From: Nitrosomonas oligotropha
GTDB taxonomy: Bacteria > Pseudomonadota > Gammaproteobacteria > Burkholderiales > Nitrosomonadaceae
NCBI RefSeq assembly: GCF_900106555.1
Contig: NZ_FNOE01000020.1
Coordinates: 1 to 59,451 of the forward strand
Direction: 5' to 3'
Length of the DNA: 59,451 nucleotides
The notes beneath the pieces were generated by a model. That model saw only the letters and a list, made by a program, of their open reading frames with translations, was not told the origin of the DNA and searched no databases. A program made the translations under genes and the position numbers. Below, piece after piece: positions 57,485 through 59,451 of this stretch. The stretch's first letter is position 1. Each line of letters opens with the position of its first letter.

Positions 57485-59086
57485 CTAATCAGCGGCGATA
57501 ATCTGATTCTTGCCATTCTTCTTGGCGCGATATAAGGCGCCGTCGGCGCGCTTAAAAAGATCTTCCTGGGATTCTCCCGGATGATACTGCGCCACGCCGC
57601 CGCTGAAGGTAATTAATAAGCGGTTATTGTCATGCAGGAAGAATTTCTTGGTCATATAGCGGCGTATTCTAGATATGGTTTGAATCGCCTCTTTGAGCGC
57701 GGTATTGGGCAGCAGAATTGCAAATTCCTCGCCGCCATAACGCGACACGACGTCTTCCAACCGCACCGTTTCCTTGACCGCTTCCACCAAATGACACAAA
57801 GCATTATCGCCGACATGATGCCCATGAGTATCGTTGAGCAGCTTGAAGTTATCGATATCCAGCAACGCGAAACATAACGGCGTGTTGTTGCGTGTCGCGC
57901 ACGACGCCTCGCGCTGATAAGCATTATCAAATCCACGCCGGTTCAGTATGCCGGTCAAATGATCTTCATGGACCTTCTCGCCCATTTCCTGCAATTGCGT
58001 TTCCAGCAGACTGATTTGATTTTGCGCGGCATCAGCTTCCGTCCTGGCGGCAACCAAATCCTTGCGGTAATTGACTATGTTCTTCTGTACTTTATTGGTC
58101 TCTTGCATGATTTCCGCAAGTAACTGATTGATCTCCTCGATCTCATCAACCTGATTGATTTTCTCCGAGTAATACTCCAGTTTCTCCTGATATTCCCCGG
58201 TGGCATCCGATAGCTCTTCCAGATTGGAAATCAGTGAAGTAACCATCTGCCGCATCGTTACCCTGGCTTTACCCAGACTTTGCTTTATTATTTCCTGCCT
58301 TTGAATGATTTCTTTCAGATACTGCTCGGCTTGCGCGATGATCTGCACATCCAGCGGCATGGATACCGTGTCTTTCAGTTTGGCAAGCTGCTTTTTAATC
58401 CACTGGTCTTCCGACAACAATTCAGCCGTACTGTCCATCAGCAGGTTCAGTAACTTTAACAAACCTTGTTGCAAACTGGCTTCACACTGATTGGATAATT
58501 CCAGTTTGACGCAAAACTGCTGGAAATGAACTATAAATTGATCCATTTCCGGTTTATTCTGAATTTCCCGCACTTGCGATGCCAACGATCGCGCTTCTTC
58601 CGCCAGCGTTTCGCCATTGACTTGCTTGGCGACGATGTTCTCCAGCATCTGCGCCAGTAAATCCAGAAGCTGGCCGGTATAACCGCTGATCTCGTTGTCT
58701 TGCTTGATAGCGCCAGAATCCGGCTGGGATGACTGCACCTTGGCTTGAACGGCTAAGGTCGTACTATTAATCGTTATGTTTTCAGTGGTGGCAAACTTTA
58801 CCAGGGCAGTCTTGTACTTTAGCCAATTCTTTTCGTTGACGGCTTGCTCCAGACTATTGGCGCAATTCAGCAACGTGGGCGTATGACGAGGAAATTCTTT
58901 CGCCAGCTCAATCAGCAATTTCGCGGTAATAGCTGAAATTTGATTCTCAGGGTTTCCGGCAATCTGATCATACAGTTTGTGATAATTATCCGGTGTCGGG
59001 GAAATTTTAAGGATCGCAAGTTGTTTTAATGTTTCACGTGCAATCACGGAAGGATTCAGATTGGTGTCTTTTGTATCTTGACTCAT
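57485..59086 (-). CDS. diguanylate cyclase (GGDEF)
   Basis: 533 residues. The first ~360 are helical with a long coiled coil and no membrane segment, so it is cytosolic. The GGDEF domain follows: HLTGILNRRGFDNAYQRE, DIDNFKLLNDTHGHHVGDNAL, and the active site RYGGEEFAILLPNT near residue 450. It makes cyclic-di-GMP, which controls attachment and motility. No PilZ or EAL gene is adjacent. The input signal to the helical part is unknown. Confidence 0.94.
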   Translation of the reverse strand: MSQDTKDTNLNPSVIARETLKQLAILKISPTPDNYHKLYDQIAGNPENQISAITAKLLIELAKEFPRHTPTLLNCANSLEQAVNEKNWLKYKTALVKFATTENITINSTTLAVQAKVQSSQPDSGAIKQDNEISGYTGQLLDLLAQMLENIVAKQVNGETLAEEARSLASQVREIQNKPEMDQFIVHFQQFCVKLELSNQCEASLQQGLLKLLNLLMDSTAELLSEDQWIKKQLAKLKDTVSMPLDVQIIAQAEQYLKEIIQRQEIIKQSLGKARVTMRQMVTSLISNLEELSDATGEYQEKLEYYSEKINQVDEIEEINQLLAEIMQETNKVQKNIVNYRKDLVAARTEADAAQNQISLLETQLQEMGEKVHEDHLTGILNRRGFDNAYQREASCATRNNTPLCFALLDIDNFKLLNDTHGHHVGDNALCHLVEAVKETVRLEDVVSRYGGEEFAILLPNTALKEAIQTISRIRRYMTKKFFLHDNNRLLITFSGGVAQYHPGESQEDLFKRADGALYRAKKNGKNQIIAAD

Positions 59087-59356
59087 AGATATTTCGCGCG
59101 GCTGCTAACCCCTATCCCTCATCGTATGATTTTTCATCGCGGTACAAATCGTTTCTTGACTCTAATCACTCTATCGCTGGCTTACTCACCACCTGGACGG
59201 GCTGAATTATAATCTCTAATAACCAATAACGTCATTCTATATGTTTCTTATAATGATCAGTAAGCCAACTTCATTTTGCAAGATCATCTGAGGGTGCTAT
59301 GGGAAGATGAGCAGCCACCTCAGTTTATTTGAATAACAATACTTATCATTTGAATC

Positions 59357-59451
59357 TGTAAGAATCCCTAGCGTTGTTTACAGTATTCAGGAGAATACTG
59401 TAGATGAAGATACACAAACGCACTCGCTTAACATTATTGGATCGTCAGGAA
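59357..59451 (+). mobile_element. 5' end of an IS481-like insertion sequence
   Basis: TGTAAGAATCCCTAGCG at 59357 begins an element end that aligns with the reverse complement of the right end at 1-95 (shared TGTAAGAA, then GTTGTTTACAG). A transposase start follows at 59404. The element runs off the window. The 270 nt before it (59087-59356) hold no gene I can support. Confidence 0.7.
59404..59451 (+). CDS. IS481-like transposase, N-terminal fragment
   Basis: ATG 59404 is preceded by AGGAG (59390-59394). The 16 visible codons read MKIHKRTRLTLLDRQE, a start typical of IS481-family transposases, whose first helix-turn-helix has a KIHK...L-x-x-x-x-R pattern. The rest is outside the window. Confidence 0.65.
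   Translation, partial: MKIHKRTRLTLLDRQE

Noticed and set aside
59351..59356. TGAATC just before the left IS end, also present just after the right IS end region (98-103), as a possible target-site duplication
   Set aside because: The copy at the window start is offset by two bases from the IS boundary and is part of the LRR repeat; the two ends need not belong to one copy.

Overview
The window reads as chromosome of an ammonia-oxidising betaproteobacterium, most likely a Nitrosomonas. The strongest evidence is a stand-alone amoC at 52976-53785 that keeps the three metal-ligand positions known from PmoC/AmoC. Cytochrome c4, a CopD-cytochrome c fusion, split gcvPA/gcvPB, tpx and a dense betaproteobacterial housekeeping set fit this. 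The species assignment is an inference; no rRNA or tRNA gene was found.

Both edges lie inside an IS481-like element. Positions 1-95 are the 3' end of a copy and 59357-59451 the 5' end of a copy, in the same orientation and with matching terminal inverted repeats. The window therefore probably stops where an assembly met a repeat.

Layout. 1-4.3 kb: a broken giant receptor-like gene (leucine-rich repeats, Roc GTPase, COR, then a GT4 glycosyltransferase), followed by an orphan VapB antitoxin and a scrap of its toxin. 4.3-20 kb: housekeeping genes (fhs, rdgB, rph, map, a cytochrome c4, hemL, thiE, thiD, rubredoxin, gloA, an RsmI-like methylase, apaG, rpe-gph-trpE, a CBS protein, dacB, a lipoprotein). 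20-24.3 kb: sucCD with a MntA-HepT toxin-antitoxin pair wedged in front of sucC, a decayed copy of the sucC start upstream of that pair, and an AT-rich gene with a HEPN-like motif. 24.3-26.3 kb: two exported proteins, one a metzincin-type protease. 26.5-33.9 kb: a long minus-strand run (VOC protein, HIRAN-like membrane protein, glutathione peroxidase, porin, MacB-like ABC export system). 34-38.6 kb: a membrane-anchored MutS-like ATPase, a double-receiver regulator lacking its second phospho-acceptor Asp, and a frameshifted endonuclease/phosphatase gene. 38.6-44.8 kb: a glycine-cleavage operon under a tandem glycine riboswitch, with tpx inside and a PfkB-family kinase at the end. 44.9-47.6 kb: a TPR protein with ten near-identical 40-residue repeats and an exported unknown. 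47.6-52.1 kb: CopD-cytochrome c fusion, retropepsin-like protease, two envelope proteins. 52.3-59.1 kb: lone amoC with a downstream membrane protein, a two-component pair, a YjfB-like protein, a second protein resembling the one downstream of amoC, and a diguanylate cyclase.

How the parts fit. One-carbon metabolism is well represented: fhs makes 10-formyl-THF, and the glycine operon makes 5,10-methylene-THF when glycine is high. The rpe-gph-trpE run combines pentose-phosphate/Calvin-cycle housekeeping, removal of phosphoglycolate and tryptophan synthesis. The last 7 kb looks like a sensing and stress block around ammonia oxidation. Two genes (near 2238 and 37995) are broken at T homopolymers, so indel errors at such tracts must be excluded before either is called a pseudogene.
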